Below, piece after piece: positions 26,407 through 37,404 of a stretch of DNA of 64,000 nt. Origin of the DNA: Vibrio agarilyticus (GTDB lineage Bacteria > Pseudomonadota > Gammaproteobacteria > Enterobacterales > Vibrionaceae); assembly GCF_012641465.1 (NCBI RefSeq), contig NZ_JABAIK010000002.1, forward strand, positions 1 through 64,000, in the 5' to 3' direction. Position 1 is the first letter of the stretch. The number at the start of each line of letters is the position of its first letter. Below the pieces are notes generated by a model. It had not been told where the DNA came from. It did not search any database and worked only from the letters and a program-made list of their open reading frames with translations. A program made the translations under genes and the position numbers.

Positions 26407-27726
26407 ATGACAGATTTTTTCAAGCACATTAATAAAATCAAATTTGAGGGTAGCGAAACAAGCAATCCGCTAGCGTTTCGTCACTATGACGAAAACAAAA
26501 TGATCCTTGGTAAGAGCATGAAGGATCACCTACGTTTCGCTGCGTGTTACTGGCACAACTTCTGCTGGCCTGGTTCTGATGTATTTGGGGCTGGCACCTT
26601 TGACCGTCCATGGCTCCAAAATGGCGACGCAATGGAAATGGCGCGCATGAAAGCCGATGTTGCGTTTGATTTCTTCGCTAAATTGGGCGTGCCTTACTAC
26701 TGTTTCCATGACGTTGATGTAGCGCCTGAAGGTAATTCAATTAAGGAATACGTTAACAACTTCCAAGCAATGGTTGACGTTCTTGAGCAAAAACAAGCGG
26801 AAACTGGCCTTAAATTGCTTTGGGGTACGGCAAACGCGTTCTCTAACCCACGCTATATGTCTGGCGCAGGCACTAACCCAAATCCAGAAGTGTTTGCGTA
26901 TGCCGCGACTCAAATCTTCAATGCGATGGGTGCAACCCAGCGCCTTGGCGGTGAAAACTACGTTCTTTGGGGTGGTCGTGAAGGCTACGAAACGCTACTC
27001 AATACTGACCTACGTCAAGAGCGTAAACAACTTGGTCGTCTGATGCAGATGGTTGTTGAGCACAAGCACAAGCTTGGCTTCAAAGGAACTATCCTTATCG
27101 AACCAAAACCACAAGAGCCAACTAAGCATCAATACGATTACGATACCGCAACCGTATATGGTTTCTTGAAACAGTATGGTCTTGAAAACGAAGTTAAAGT
27201 TAACATCGAAGCGAACCACGCGACATTGGCGGGACACAGCTTCCATCACGAAGTGGCAACAGCAACGTCATTGGGCCTATTCGGTTCTATCGACGCAAAC
27301 CGCGGTGATGCGCAGCTTGGCTGGGATACCGACCAATTCCCGAACAGTGTTGAAGAAAACACGCTCGTTATGTATGAAATTCTCAAAGCGGGTGGCTTCA
27401 CTACAGGTGGTTTCAACTTCGATTCTCGTGTACGTCGTCCTTCAATTGATGCAGACGATCTTTTCCACGGTCACATCGGTGGTATGGATACTATGGCGCT
27501 ATCTCTTGAGCGCGCCGCAGCGATGATCGAAAACGACATTTTGGGCAAAAACATTGCTCAGCGTTACGCAGGTTGGAATCAAGATCTTGGTAAGAAAATC
27601 CTTGCCGGCGATCACAGCATTGAAAGCCTAGCGGATTACGCCGTCAGCAAAGAAATCAGCCCAGTGAAAGAATCGGGCAAACAAGAGTACTTAGAGAACG
27701 TTGTTAACGGCTTCATTTTTAAATAA
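26407..27726 (+). CDS. xylA: xylose isomerase
   Basis: A 439-residue enzyme, matching the E. coli type (440 aa, class II). The catalytic His101 and Asp104 lie in [11 protein letters not shown]. Metal-binding stretches are visible in [48 protein letters not shown] and FNFDSRVRR. It converts D-xylose to D-xylulose using Mg/Mn/Co, the first step before XylB. Codon use is noticeably more biased toward common codons than in neighbours, fitting high expression when induced. A repeat element follows the stop. Confidence 0.97.
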   Translation: MTDFFKHINKIKFEGSETSNPLAFRHYDENKMILGKSMKDHLRFAACYWHNFCWPGSDVFGAGTFDRPWLQNGDAMEMARMKADVAFDFFAKLGVPYYCFHDVDVAPEGNSIKEYVNNFQAMVDVLEQKQAETGLKLLWGTANAFSNPRYMSGAGTNPNPEVFAYAATQIFNAMGATQRLGGENYVLWGGREGYETLLNTDLRQERKQLGRLMQMVVEHKHKLGFKGTILIEPKPQEPTKHQYDYDTATVYGFLKQYGLENEVKVNIEANHATLAGHSFHHEVATATSLGLFGSIDANRGDAQLGWDTDQFPNSVEENTLVMYEILKAGGFTTGGFNFDSRVRRPSIDADDLFHGHIGGMDTMALSLERAAAMIENDILGKNIAQRYAGWNQDLGKKILAGDHSIESLADYAVSKEISPVKESGKQEYLENVVNGFIFK

Positions 27727-27740
27727 GACGTTGTTGTTCT

Positions 27741-28195
27741 GTACCCAAACAACTTGAAGTTCCAGCTTCAAGTAGAGCGGGTATATATCATGGAGGCTAG
27801 TCGCTATTGCTCTGGCCTTCCATTTACGAATTTCGATTTTGAGTGTCTTGAACACGTGAAATCATCCCCTTGTTTCAAGCCATAAGTGTTTGGCGACAAG
27901 GCAGTAATATTCCCATATGAGGTGGTTTTATTTAACAATGTGAGTTTATCGATTAGCGCATTGTCTCTTCTATCGCTTCTCCAGATAGTATCGTGAGACA
28001 GGTTACTTTACGTTAATCGCTTCCACCCCAGCTCACTATTGATGTTTAATCGCAATATATATTCGGTAAAACGAGTATACCCAAACAACTTGACGTTGTT
28101 GGTCGGCGGCAAACACAGCCTTGGATCATAGATGACTATGTGATTCGGTTGCGCGCACCCGCCACCACCACAGAAGTGTCAAGTAAGAAGGGGAT
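27741..28195. repeat. spacer with two ERIC-like repeats
   Basis: At 27741-27784 there is a minimal palindrome (GTACCCAAACAACTTGAAGT, then TCCAGCTTCAAGTAGAGCGG) with the interior deleted. At 28076-28195 there is a longer, diverged copy (TACCCAAACAACTTGACGTT to GTGTCAAGTAAGAAGGGGAT). Between them, 27790-28070 holds no supported ORF or recognisable site. Confidence 0.7.
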
Positions 28196-28247
28196 AAATG
28201 AAACCATCTTATAAGGGTGTACCCCCAATTAAATGGACGTTATGTTC

Positions 28248-28291
28248 AGCCCAAGCCTACTCACATTGGGAGATAACTTGGGCTTTTTTTT
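28248..28291 (+). terminator. terminator between xylA and the GH43 gene
   Basis: AGCCCAAG pairs with CTTGGGCT across a loop of about 20 bases and is followed by eight T residues. It is the only good terminator in the 760-base gap after xylA, so the GH43 gene probably has its own promoter. Confidence 0.75.
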
Positions 28292-28343
28292 CTTCATTGA
28301 TGATTAAATAAGGATATTTTTCTCACAGTCCAACGCTCGCTTA

Positions 28344-28446
28344 TATACCCAAACAACCTGCGATTTTTCTGATATCGTCAACAAGCCCGTTTGTGCTGTT
28401 CTTCAGTCACTAAACCACTTGAAAGTACCTTTAGGTTATTTGGGTA
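28344..28446. repeat. ERIC-like repeat upstream of GH43, diverged
   Basis: It opens TATACCCAAACAACCTGCGA and closes ACCTTTAGGTTATTTGGGTA, with interior sequence largely unlike the family. It lies 40 bases before the GH43 start codon, so it is probably within the leader or promoter. Confidence 0.6.
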
Positions 28447-28485
28447 TGTACCCTGCAGCAGGGAATAACAATAAAGAGAATCACT

Positions 28486-30096
28486 ATGTCACATGTAATT
28501 CAAAATCCGGTCTTGAAAGGTTTTAATCCCGATCCTTCAATCATTCGTGTTGAAGACGATTACTACATCGCCACGTCAACCTTTGAATGGTTTCCCGGCG
28601 TACAAATTCATCATTCTCGTGACTTAGTTAACTGGCGTTTAGTGGGCCATGCGTTAACACGAACCTCACAAATTAATATGATGGGTATGGATAACTCAGA
28701 AGGGGTTTATGCGCCTGCTTTAACTTACGCTGACGACAAATTCTGGCTCTGTTTTTCTAACGTTCACTCATGCCGTGGCGGTAACTGGATGGCGACACCG
28801 AGTTTTGTTGTGACAGCAGAGCGGCCCGAAGGACCATGGAGCGATCCAGTGTCTATCGGTAACTACGGCTTTGACCCATCGCTGTTCCACGATGATGATG
28901 GCAAAAAGTACATGCTCAATATGATTTGGGATGGCCGACTCAACAAAAATTTCTTTGGTGGCATCGTGTTGCAGGAGTTTGATCCAAAGCTAGGAAAGCT
29001 GGTTGGTGAACCCAAAAACATCTTCGCAGGCACTCACCTCGGTTGTACTGAGGGGCCACAAATGCTCAAAAAAGATGGCTACTATTATCTCATCACCGCA
29101 GAAGGTGGCACTGAGCGCAATCACGCGGTCACAGTTTGCCGCGCCCAAAACATTTGGGGACCGTATGAGGTTCATCCTGACAACCCGATCTTAACCAGCC
29201 GCTTTCAAGAAGATGTTGAACTTTCACGTGCAGGCCACGGCTTCTTAGTTGAAACACAACAAGGCGAATGGTATCTAAGCCACCTGTGTGGACGCCGTAT
29301 TCCCAACCCTGAGGGCTACCAGTTCATACCCAAATACGACAATGGCTTTTCCATATTAGGTCGTGAGACTGCGCTGCAAAAAGCCCATTGGCAAGACGGA
29401 TGGCCGTATGTCACTACCGGAAAAACCCCCTTAGTAACGGTAGAAGCGCCCGAGCTAACGCCCTGCCCGTGGCCACCGATGATGATGAACGACGACTTCA
29501 GCCAAACTGAGCTCAATTCGGTGTACCAAACGCTACGCGAGCCGGCCTGTAACAGTTGGCTTTCCTTAACAGAACGCCCAGGATTTTTGCGTCTTAAAGG
29601 GCGTCATTATCTCTCATCACGCTATGAACAGAGTCTGGTTGCGCGCCGCTTCCAATCACACTACGCGACCGCTCAAACCGCCGTCACTTTCACTCCCTCA
29701 ACGCCATATGAAATGGCTGGACTGTGCGCCTATTACGCACGAAATGGTCACTATTTCTTGAAAATGAGTGCTGACGATGCAGGCCAACGTGTGTTGCAAG
29801 TGGTCGGCAACATCAACGATGTTTACGGCGAATATTCGCAAGAAGTGGCTATTGGTGATGCCGATACCGTTCATATGCGCCTAGAGCTGGATTATCAATG
29901 GTATCGCTTTAGTTATTCGCTGGATGGCACTCAATGGCACCCCATCGGGCCGCAGCTTAACAGCACCCCACTGTCTGATGAGGGTGGGCCGGATATTTTT
30001 CGCTTTACGGGCTCGTTCGCCGCACTGTTTGCCGCTGATGTTCGTGGTTTAAAACAACCCGCCGATTTTGCCTATTTTAATTATTCAGAAAAGTAA
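28486..30096 (+). CDS. GH43 beta-xylosidase, cytoplasmic
   Basis: A 536-residue two-domain GH43 enzyme. The five-bladed propeller has the general base Asp16 (FNPDPSI), the pKa modulator Asp130 (GFDPSLF) and the acid Glu189 (GCTEGP). Residues from about 330 form the C-terminal beta-sandwich of GH43 beta-xylosidases ([13 protein letters not shown] onward). There is no signal peptide, so it should release xylose from imported xylo-oligosaccharides. Marine vibrios are known to have GH43 beta-1,3-xylosidases, and this could be one, or a beta-1,4 enzyme. It is followed 10 bases later by the transaldolase gene, so xylose release and pentose-phosphate flux are co-expressed. Confidence 0.9.
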   Translation: MSHVIQNPVLKGFNPDPSIIRVEDDYYIATSTFEWFPGVQIHHSRDLVNWRLVGHALTRTSQINMMGMDNSEGVYAPALTYADDKFWLCFSNVHSCRGGNWMATPSFVVTAERPEGPWSDPVSIGNYGFDPSLFHDDDGKKYMLNMIWDGRLNKNFFGGIVLQEFDPKLGKLVGEPKNIFAGTHLGCTEGPQMLKKDGYYYLITAEGGTERNHAVTVCRAQNIWGPYEVHPDNPILTSRFQEDVELSRAGHGFLVETQQGEWYLSHLCGRRIPNPEGYQFIPKYDNGFSILGRETALQKAHWQDGWPYVTTGKTPLVTVEAPELTPCPWPPMMMNDDFSQTELNSVYQTLREPACNSWLSLTERPGFLRLKGRHYLSSRYEQSLVARRFQSHYATAQTAVTFTPSTPYEMAGLCAYYARNGHYFLKMSADDAGQRVLQVVGNINDVYGEYSQEVAIGDADTVHMRLELDYQWYRFSYSLDGTQWHPIGPQLNSTPLSDEGGPDIFRFTGSFAALFAADVRGLKQPADFAYFNYSEK

Positions 30097-30106
30097 GAGA
30101 CTCATT

Positions 30107-31063
30107 ATGACCAACAAACTCGAGCAGCTTCGTACTTTGACCACGGTCGTTGCTGATACCGGTGAAATTAGTGCGATCAAAAAATACCAACCGCAAGACG
30201 CAACGACCAATCCGTCGTTGATTTTAAAAGCGGCGCAAATTACTGAGTATGCTCCTCTGATTGAACGCTCAATTGAGTGGGCCAAAAATCAAAGCAGCGA
30301 TAAAGCACAACAGATCGCCGATGCGTGCGACATGTTAGCGGTGGAAATTGGTAAAACCATTTTGACCACGATCCCTGGCCGTATTTCGACTGAAGTTGAC
30401 GCACGCCTGTCATACGACACCGAAGCGAGTATCGCAAAAGCGCAAAACCTCATCAAAATGTATAACGATGCGGGAATTAGCAACGATCGTATTTTGATCA
30501 AGCTTGCCGCGACATGGGAAGGCATTCGCGCTGCTGAAGTTTTGGAACAACAAGGGATTAATTGTAACCTCACGCTACTTTTCTCATTTGCGCAAGCTCG
30601 CGCTTGTGCTGAAGCTGGCGTGTTTCTCATCTCGCCATTTGTTGGTCGAATTATGGATTGGTACAAAGCCAAAGAAGGCCATGATTTCGCGCCGCAGGAC
30701 GATCCGGGCGTAATTTCAGTCACGAACATCTATAAGTACTACAAAACTTATGAATACCCTACCGTGGTGATGGGCGCGAGTTTTCGCAATATTGGCGAGA
30801 TCCTTGAGCTCGCAGGATGCGACCGCTTGACCATAGCGCCCGCATTATTAGCAGAGCTGGAAGCCGAACAAGGCGAAGTGGTTGCCAAGCTGACCCACAC
30901 CGCTGGCAGCGAAGCCAGACCTGCTCCAATGACTCATTCCGAGTTTCTGTGGGAGCACAATTTAGACCCGATGGCGGTAGAGAAAGTCGCGGAAGGCATT
31001 CGCAATTTCGCTATCGACCAGGGCAAACTTGAAGCGATGATCGCAGATAAGTTATCCGCTTAA
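30107..31063 (+). CDS. tal: transaldolase
   Basis: A 318-residue transaldolase of the TalB type. Lys132 in [13 protein letters not shown] forms the Schiff base with the dihydroxyacetone unit; [12 protein letters not shown] and [12 protein letters not shown] are family motifs. It moves a three-carbon unit from sedoheptulose-7-phosphate to glyceraldehyde-3-phosphate. I chose the ATG at 30107, preceded by AAGAGA, rather than an earlier in-frame ATG inside the GH43 gene. Its location behind a xylosidase and before transketolase marks a xylose-dedicated pentose-phosphate branch, probably a second copy in the genome. Confidence 0.95.
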   Translation: MTNKLEQLRTLTTVVADTGEISAIKKYQPQDATTNPSLILKAAQITEYAPLIERSIEWAKNQSSDKAQQIADACDMLAVEIGKTILTTIPGRISTEVDARLSYDTEASIAKAQNLIKMYNDAGISNDRILIKLAATWEGIRAAEVLEQQGINCNLTLLFSFAQARACAEAGVFLISPFVGRIMDWYKAKEGHDFAPQDDPGVISVTNIYKYYKTYEYPTVVMGASFRNIGEILELAGCDRLTIAPALLAELEAEQGEVVAKLTHTAGSEARPAPMTHSEFLWEHNLDPMAVEKVAEGIRNFAIDQGKLEAMIADKLSA

Positions 31064-31076
31064 TTCTACTGGAACC

Positions 31077-31109
31077 TATACCCAAGTAACCTCAAGATGC
31101 ATGGGTATA
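31077..31109. repeat. minimal palindromic repeat between tal and tkt
   Basis: TATACCCAAGTAACCTCAAG followed by ATGCATGGGTATA. It is the short form of the second repeat type, similar to 41198-41238 and 49803-49854. Confidence 0.75.
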
Positions 31110-31160
31110 GCCCACTACTTTCAGTGGGTTTCCTTCATTTACTCCTAACTGGAAATACAT

Positions 31161-33152
31161 ATGGACCGTAAACATCTCGCCAATGCCATTCGTGCGCTGA
31201 GCATGGATGGCGTACAACAAGCCAATTCTGGCCATCCCGGAGCCCCAATGGGTATGGCTGACATTGCCGAAGTGCTTTGGCGTCAGCACCTAAATCACAA
31301 CCCAATCAATCCACTATGGCCAAACCGCGACCGCTTTGTGCTTTCTAATGGTCACGGCTCAATGTTGATTTATTCACTGCTGCACCTGACAGGCTATGAC
31401 GTGGCGATTGACGATCTCAAGCAGTTCCGTCAACTCCACTCTAAGACCCCTGGTCACCCAGAGTATGGCTACACGCCGGGGGTTGAGACGACAACAGGTC
31501 CTCTTGGTCAAGGTATTGCAAACGCTGTTGGTATGGCAATGGCTGAAAAAGCGCTTGCCGCGCAATTTAACCAAGCTGATTGTGAATTGGTTGACCACTA
31601 CACTTACGCATTCATGGGCGATGGCTGCTTGATGGAAGGCATTTCTCATGAAGTGTGTTCACTGGCAGGCACCTTAGGCCTTGGTAAGCTTATCGCGTTT
31701 TGGGATGACAACGGCATCTCGATTGATGGCGAAGTGGAAGGTTGGTTCTCTGACGACACACCAAAGCGTTTTGAAGCGTATGGCTGGCATGTGGTGTCTA
31801 ACGTGGATGGTCATAACGCCGATGCGATCAACGACGCCATTATTGCTGCAAAAGCCGATCCTCGCCCCTCACTCATCTGTACTAAAACCATTATTGGCTT
31901 TGGTTCACCAAACAAATCAGGTTCACATGATTGCCATGGTGCGCCACTTGGTGCTGACGAGATTGCAGCAACACGTCAAAAATTGGGTTGGGAGTACGGT
32001 CCGTTTGAAATTCCGTCGGAAGTCTACGCACAATGGGACGCTAAAGAGGCAGGCGCAGCGAAGGAAGCTGCGTGGAATGAAAAATTCGCAGCTTATCAAG
32101 CAGCGCATCCGCAATTGGCGGCTGAATTCCAGCGTCGAGTTGCCGGAGAGCTACCATTAGATTGGCAAGAGAAAACGTCACAAATCATCGCCGATTTACA
32201 AGCCAATCCTGCCAACATTGCATCACGTAAAGCATCGCAAAATGCGCTGGACGCGTTTGGTCCTTTATTGCCAGAATTTATGGGTGGTTCTGCCGACCTT
32301 GCGCCATCTAACCTCACTATGTGGTCGGGCTCAAAATCGCTTACTGCGGAAGATGTTGCCGGTAACTACATTCATTATGGTGTACGTGAATTTGGCATGA
32401 CCGCAATCATGAATGGTATTGCGCTTCACGGTGGGTTTGTGCCTTACGGCGCGACTTTCTTGATGTTTATGGAATACGCACGTAACGCAATGCGTATGGC
32501 GGCCTTAATGAAGGTGCAAAACATTCAAGTTTACACCCATGACTCAATTGGTCTGGGCGAAGATGGACCGACTCACCAGCCGGTTGAGCAAATTGCCTCA
32601 TTGCGCCTCACGCCTAATATGAGCACATGGCGTCCCGCAGACCAAGTGGAATCGGCGATGGCGTGGAAACTGGCGATTGAGCGAAAAGACGCCCCAACCG
32701 CGCTTATCTTCTCACGCCAAAATCTACCACAGCAACCACGCACACCAGAGCAAGTGGCAGACATTGCGCGTGGTGGTTACGTATTGAGTGATTGCCAAGG
32801 CACTGCTGACTTAATCCTCATTGCAACGGGGTCGGAAGTTGGCCTTGCGGTTGATGCCGCAACACAACTGAGCGCACTTGGCACCAAAGTGCGTGTGGTT
32901 TCAATGCCATCAACGGATACGTTTGATAAACAAGATGCGGCTTATCGCGAAGCGGTTCTTCCTGCTACCGTGACAAAACGCATTGCGATTGAAGCGGGCA
33001 TTGCCGATTTTTGGTACAAGTACGTTGGTTTTGGTGGTGAAGTCATTGGAATGACGAGCTTTGGTGAGTCAGCCCCTGCCGATGAATTGTTCAAGATGTT
33101 TGGTTTCACCGTTGATAACGTCATCACAACAGCCAAACGCCTGCTTGGATAA
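31161..33152 (+). CDS. tkt: transketolase
   Basis: A 663-residue transketolase, the same length as E. coli TktA. It has the thiamine-diphosphate motif [12 protein letters not shown], the N-terminal [16 protein letters not shown], and the pyrimidine domain with RYAREFGM-like [14 protein letters not shown]. It transfers two-carbon units between pentose, tetrose and heptose phosphates, completing the path from xylulose-5-phosphate to glycolysis. It lies 97 bases after the transaldolase gene and is followed by a terminator. Strong preferred-codon use suggests high expression. Confidence 0.96.
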   Translation: MDRKHLANAIRALSMDGVQQANSGHPGAPMGMADIAEVLWRQHLNHNPINPLWPNRDRFVLSNGHGSMLIYSLLHLTGYDVAIDDLKQFRQLHSKTPGHPEYGYTPGVETTTGPLGQGIANAVGMAMAEKALAAQFNQADCELVDHYTYAFMGDGCLMEGISHEVCSLAGTLGLGKLIAFWDDNGISIDGEVEGWFSDDTPKRFEAYGWHVVSNVDGHNADAINDAIIAAKADPRPSLICTKTIIGFGSPNKSGSHDCHGAPLGADEIAATRQKLGWEYGPFEIPSEVYAQWDAKEAGAAKEAAWNEKFAAYQAAHPQLAAEFQRRVAGELPLDWQEKTSQIIADLQANPANIASRKASQNALDAFGPLLPEFMGGSADLAPSNLTMWSGSKSLTAEDVAGNYIHYGVREFGMTAIMNGIALHGGFVPYGATFLMFMEYARNAMRMAALMKVQNIQVYTHDSIGLGEDGPTHQPVEQIASLRLTPNMSTWRPADQVESAMAWKLAIERKDAPTALIFSRQNLPQQPRTPEQVADIARGGYVLSDCQGTADLILIATGSEVGLAVDAATQLSALGTKVRVVSMPSTDTFDKQDAAYREAVLPATVTKRIAIEAGIADFWYKYVGFGGEVIGMTSFGESAPADELFKMFGFTVDNVITTAKRLLG

Positions 33153-33239
33153 CCTCATACGTAGGTAAGAGGCCAACGCAAGTCGTTAATTCATGACAAA
33201 ACGCGTTGCCTTCTCAAATGACACTAAGCTAGCCCCTAA

Positions 33240-33276
33240 AGTAGAAGAACGATTGTTGGTTCTTCTACTTTTTTAT
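33240..33276 (+). terminator. terminator after tkt
   Basis: AGTAGAAGAAC pairs with GTTCTTCTACT around GATTGTTG and is followed by T6. It closes the GH43-tal-tkt unit, 87 bases after the stop codon. Confidence 0.9.
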
Positions 33277-33551
33277 TTTATTTCACTCACGCATTGCTAT
33301 ATTTTCTAAAAACTCAATGTGGTTTAATTAAAAACTAAATAAGAAAATATTATAAATGGCATAATTTATTTTGTAAAAAACAATCCCGCACAATATCTAT
33401 GGGAATTTATTTACTTTAAAGATCGCGATCAAAAATAATATAACCAAATCTATTATAAATGAACAGATGATCACATTCTCATTCGCTTCAATTTGGCTTT
33501 CTTTATTCTCAATATTACAATTATTTTGGTCAATAAAAGAACTGTATTATT
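33277..33551. other. AT-rich promoter region of the chemoreceptor gene
   Basis: About 275 AT-rich bases with no supported ORF. The sequence allows several promoter-like matches but none stands out. Confidence 0.35.
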
Positions 33552-35555
33552 ATGAAATCAATTGTGAACAAAGTCATCTTTGCGTTTGTGCTGCTTATTT
33601 CACTGATCACTGCGGTTTCAACCACAGCGTTCCTCTCTTCTCAGCGTTTAAACGATACGATTGATAGCATTGAACAAGATGCTATTGGGATCGCGCGCGC
33701 GGCAACCGAATTGCGACAAATCATTTCCAACGCATCAACGGCGACATTGCTGTACCAAGCACCGAGTACCAGTATTGTCGATACCGAGGCTCTCGAAGCG
33801 ATAGATGCCAGTCAGGCATTAGCTCGCACTAGCATCGAGCAAGCGGCTGCTTTAGCGGAAAATAGTACCATCCAAGGACTGTTTCAATTCTTAAATGCGA
33901 CGGAGCGAGAATCTGCCCTAGCGGTGATTGATAGCTTCCCGAGTATTTTAAACGCCCTGATTGACTCAAAAGAGCAAGCGGCGGCGTCAGAAATGGCGGC
34001 TCATAGTAGCGCACTCATTTATGAGCAGGACGCAAAAGCGATGTTAACCACATTAAGTAAACTTAATGAAATGGAAGGTGTTCGCGAACGTGATATCAGT
34101 TTTATTAATTTTCATGCCGCGGCATCCCATGAATTAGTCAATCGCATATTATTGCAACGTTCTGATGATCAAGTTTGGGTCGTTAAATCAAATCTTGACC
34201 GTAGCTTACGGATGATTGAAAAGAAGATCGCTTATATTAAGAAAAAATCAGAATCGTCAGCAGAGCTGATAAACAAAGAATTTGCCCCACTTTTCTCTGC
34301 GGTCAATTCTGATGCAGGCGTTCTGAATCAACATCTGAATAAAATCGCGCAATATGATGCACAGATGGTTCAAAACCAAAAAATGCAAAATGCGAGTCTT
34401 GAATTAGATACCTTATTGAATTTAATTGATACACGCGTTGCGTTACACACCTCAGGTTTAATTGACCAAGCCAAACTTAGCGCGGCTAACAGTACCAAAA
34501 TTGTCGCTGCGCTGCTGGTGGTATCACTCGCATTAGCAATTACGACTTCCGTTTATTTGACGCTTAAGATCAAACGCTCAATAGCGGTGCTTAATCGCGC
34601 ACTACACGGTTTATCTCAACGGCAGTTGGGTGGTCAGCCACTGCGGGAAGGTCAAGATGAGTTTGGTATCCTTGCCCGCCAAACCAACGCTGTGCAGCAT
34701 GAACTCAAAAATGCAATTAGCGCGCTAAGCCAGAGTTCAAGCGATTTAAATCAGCTTAGTGATCACTTGCTTGAGCAATCACAAGAGTCGTTACAACAAA
34801 CGGATAAGCAAGCGTCTTATATGACCGAAATGACAGCCGCTATTGAACAGATGAACAGTGCGATTGCCGATGTTGGCCGCTCAGCGAACCAAACACTCGA
34901 TGCAGCAGACAGTACTCTCAGTGGTAGTCAAGCGTGTCAAAACGCAGCGCAGTCGAGTATTGAGGCGATTGCCTCATTGGAGAATCAGCTGATTGAGGTG
35001 AATCGTCGCGTTGAAGCGCTCACCGAACAAAGTCAAAACGTTGAGTCTGTTGTTTCGGTGATTCACGGAATTTCCGAGCAAACAAACTTATTGGCACTTA
35101 ATGCCGCGATTGAGTCTGCCCGAGCAGGTGAAATGGGCCGCGGTTTTTCTGTGGTCGCTAACGAAGTACGGCTACTGTCAGAGAAAACTCGTGAATCGAC
35201 GGGCACCATTCAAGCAACACTTCAAGCCCTCAATGAAGAGATCAATTTGGTCGCCAATGACATAAAACGTAGCGTTGAGTACTCAAACATCAGTGCAGCA
35301 TCGTCAAAACAGGTGGGTTCCCTTAACCAAGCCTTAGTCGAGGAAATTGTTAAAATCAAAGATATGAGCGCTCAGGTCAGCTGCGCCACCGAAGAGCAAA
35401 GTACCGCCTGCCGTTCTATTTTGACCAATATTAAAGCAGTGAATGACGCATCTGATCAGATTGTGAAATTAAGTGAAGCCAGTGATGCTCAGTGCCAAAC
35501 GCTGCGCTCTTACGCTCACTCAAATCAAGAGATTGTTAATCGCTTTACGCTTTAA
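33552..35555 (+). CDS. methyl-accepting chemotaxis protein
   Basis: A 667-residue chemoreceptor. TM1 is near residues 8-28, a mostly helical periplasmic sensor domain of about 290 residues follows, TM2 is near 318-340, then a HAMP segment, and a cytoplasmic signalling domain with the conserved hairpin tip EQTNLLALNAAIESARAGEMGRG. The C-terminus (SNQEIVNRFTL) lacks the NWETF pentapeptide for CheR binding. The neighbouring xylose genes suggest it may sense a sugar or binding protein, but that is only context. The sensor domain's family was not identified. Confidence 0.93.
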   Translation: MKSIVNKVIFAFVLLISLITAVSTTAFLSSQRLNDTIDSIEQDAIGIARAATELRQIISNASTATLLYQAPSTSIVDTEALEAIDASQALARTSIEQAAALAENSTIQGLFQFLNATERESALAVIDSFPSILNALIDSKEQAAASEMAAHSSALIYEQDAKAMLTTLSKLNEMEGVRERDISFINFHAAASHELVNRILLQRSDDQVWVVKSNLDRSLRMIEKKIAYIKKKSESSAELINKEFAPLFSAVNSDAGVLNQHLNKIAQYDAQMVQNQKMQNASLELDTLLNLIDTRVALHTSGLIDQAKLSAANSTKIVAALLVVSLALAITTSVYLTLKIKRSIAVLNRALHGLSQRQLGGQPLREGQDEFGILARQTNAVQHELKNAISALSQSSSDLNQLSDHLLEQSQESLQQTDKQASYMTEMTAAIEQMNSAIADVGRSANQTLDAADSTLSGSQACQNAAQSSIEAIASLENQLIEVNRRVEALTEQSQNVESVVSVIHGISEQTNLLALNAAIESARAGEMGRGFSVVANEVRLLSEKTRESTGTIQATLQALNEEINLVANDIKRSVEYSNISAASSKQVGSLNQALVEEIVKIKDMSAQVSCATEEQSTACRSILTNIKAVNDASDQIVKLSEASDAQCQTLRSYAHSNQEIVNRFTL

Positions 35556-35864
35556 CTTTCACTTTAACTGAGACTCAAAACAATGTGGCGTTGCAGAAGA
35601 CTAAGAGATCTGCAACGCCAAGTGGAAATACCACCCAATTCGCCGAGTAGACATGCGGTACTGTGCCCAAAATACTTAAATTGACAGCGGGACGGTAATC
35701 GAATACGACCCCATGAGCGAGTAATTGGGGCAAATGAGAGAAACCAACGCAACTGACACTTTGAGTATGACGGGTATACGCGCCCCCACGCGAAGGTACT
35801 TTGTCTGCTTGGCGCTCCCTTTTACTTATCCCTAGGGTTAACTAGGGCAGGATTCAGAGCCGAC
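35556..35864. other. spacer with degenerate repeat sequence
   Basis: About 310 bases between convergent genes. Repeat-end fragments appear near 35645-35777 (e.g. GACACTTTGAGTATGACGGG). The block GATTCAGAGCCGACTCACTG at 35851-35870 runs into the end of the GTPase gene and is shared with the composite repeat at 4290-4330. No gene is supported. Confidence 0.5.
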
Positions 35865-36995
35865 TCACTGGGCTGAGAGCAAGGCTAACAACTGCGTTTC
35901 AATTTTAGCGTCTATGACTTTTGCAATGAATTCAATGCGGCTCTCTACGCATTCATCAAGTTCGATTTCAGTGAGCCCATCAGCGGTTTGGTTATAACCA
36001 AAAATGCCGTCTTCAGTGATAAATACCGCCTTTACCCGCTCAACATCAAGGTTAACCAAAAATGAGATGACCTTTTGCCGGTCAAATCGATGATTTGGTG
36101 AAAAACGCCAACCAGCACTCTGAAAACCTTCGCCTTGATTAACCGCCTTTAGACGCCCAGTTTGTGGCAAAGCGCGCTCAGATACACTGGTGGTTTTAGA
36201 CGAGCGGTACGCATGAGGTGCATGAGGTACATGAGGTACATGAGGTGATTTTTCGAGTTTGAGATACGCCTCTGTCAACCCGTCAAATTCGTCGGGCGCA
36301 ATCACCCCGTGAGTTGCAAAGATCACTTTTGCATTTGCACGACCTATTTTTTTTACATAAGTTTTGAGCGCTTGACAGTCACGCTCTTGATAACTGTCGT
36401 GTTTGTTACCCACCACCAGATCAGCTATGGCAATCTGCTGATTGAATGTCTCATGATTGATATAACGCGGGTCGAATAACTGACGTGCATCGACTAACGT
36501 TACCGTCTTTTGCAAAGATAAAATCTTTCGATAGTGTGGGTTAGACAGCATTTGCAACACCTCTTTTGGGTGTCCTAAACCCGTTGGCTCGATAAGTAAC
36601 CGGTGAGGTTTTACTTCTTTGAGTAATTGATTAAGCGCTATTTGCATTGGTAAGCCCGCACTACAACACATGCAGCCACCAGGTACTTCACGTATCGCAA
36701 TACGTGGTTTTTGTTGTGGTGACGTTTGGCCTTGCATCAGTGCCCTATCAACCCCCACTTCGCCAAACTCATTGACCAGCACAGCCCAACGTTCGTTGGC
36801 AGGCTTAGTCGCAATAAAGTTGAGTATTGCGGTGGTTTTGCCCACCCCTAAAAAGCCAGTAATAATATGAGTCGGAATCGCCATAATATCGGCGGAAGGA
36901 ATATGGCTTGCGGACGAAATATCGGCATTGATGTCGTTTGAATGGGTTCTATTTTCTCTGCGTGCTTGATTCATTAAACTGTTCATTAAATCCAT
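35865..36995 (-). CDS. COG0523/CobW-family metal chaperone GTPase
   Basis: A G3E-family GTPase of up to 376 residues. Motifs: Walker A GFLGVGKTT (near residue 48), the metal-binding CxCC in GGCMCCSAG, LIEPTGLGHP, the base-recognition NKHD, and a CobW C-terminal domain from about 285. A His-rich segment (PHVPHVPHAPH) lies before that domain. Such proteins deliver zinc or another metal to enzymes under metal limitation. A Zur-like box lies eight bases upstream of the first ATG. The start is uncertain, because most family members begin at MAIPTHIITGF, residue 38 here. The last codons and stop lie in a repeat. Confidence 0.9.
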   Translation of the reverse strand: MDLMNSLMNQARRENRTHSNDINADISSASHIPSADIMAIPTHIITGFLGVGKTTAILNFIATKPANERWAVLVNEFGEVGVDRALMQGQTSPQQKPRIAIREVPGGCMCCSAGLPMQIALNQLLKEVKPHRLLIEPTGLGHPKEVLQMLSNPHYRKILSLQKTVTLVDARQLFDPRYINHETFNQQIAIADLVVGNKHDSYQERDCQALKTYVKKIGRANAKVIFATHGVIAPDEFDGLTEAYLKLEKSPHVPHVPHAPHAYRSSKTTSVSERALPQTGRLKAVNQGEGFQSAGWRFSPNHRFDRQKVISFLVNLDVERVKAVFITEDGIFGYNQTADGLTEIELDECVESRIEFIAKVIDAKIETQLLALLSAQ

Positions 36996-37002
36996 TTATA
37001 TA

Positions 37003-37021
37003 TACGTTATAACATAACATT
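37003..37021. promoter_or_regulatory. Zur-like zinc-regulation box
   Basis: On the minus strand the site reads AATGTTATGTTATAACGTA. Compared with the gammaproteobacterial Zur consensus AATGTTATANTATAACATT, it differs at only three defined positions. It lies directly before the COG0523 GTPase gene, a family often repressed by zinc through Zur. Confidence 0.75.
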
Positions 37022-37092
37022 AATTTTTGATTCAACCACAGTTCCAGAAAGCTTATACCTAAGCTCATTGACGATGTAGGTTGGTGACAAAC

Positions 37093-37131
37093 GAAAAAAA
37101 AACCGAGCCACAAAGAATGGGGTGGCTCGGT
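37093..37131 (-). terminator. terminator downstream of the second LamB porin
   Basis: ACCGAGCCAC pairs with GTGGCTCGGT around a ten-base loop; on the minus strand T9 follows. It is 270 bases past the porin stop codon and also separates the porin from the GTPase promoter. Confidence 0.8.
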
Positions 37132-37404
37132 GATTGCTGTTTAAACTGCAATGAGAAGGTATATAGAGATAACAAGAATGCAAGATATATCCCTAGCGAC
37201 GCGCGACAAAACTACGGTAACGTCAGCTCGGGATAAACAACGTTTTTCAAGCTCGTTGTACTCTTGACGCTAACTGTGCTCGCTTCATCTCTTATGGGGT
37301 AAGAGATAAAGCCCCGCTAACTGCTCGCCTACCCGTGCGCTCAGTCAACCCAATTGGCATTAAGAGTGGGAATTAGGTGGCGCTTGCAACGCCACCTAAG
37401 TTGA
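37132..37404. other. spacer downstream of the second LamB porin
   Basis: About 270 bases, transcribed as 3' untranslated sequence of the porin gene if termination is at 37093-37131. I see no ORF. A small 3'-end RNA is possible but there is no direct sign of one. Confidence 0.3.
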
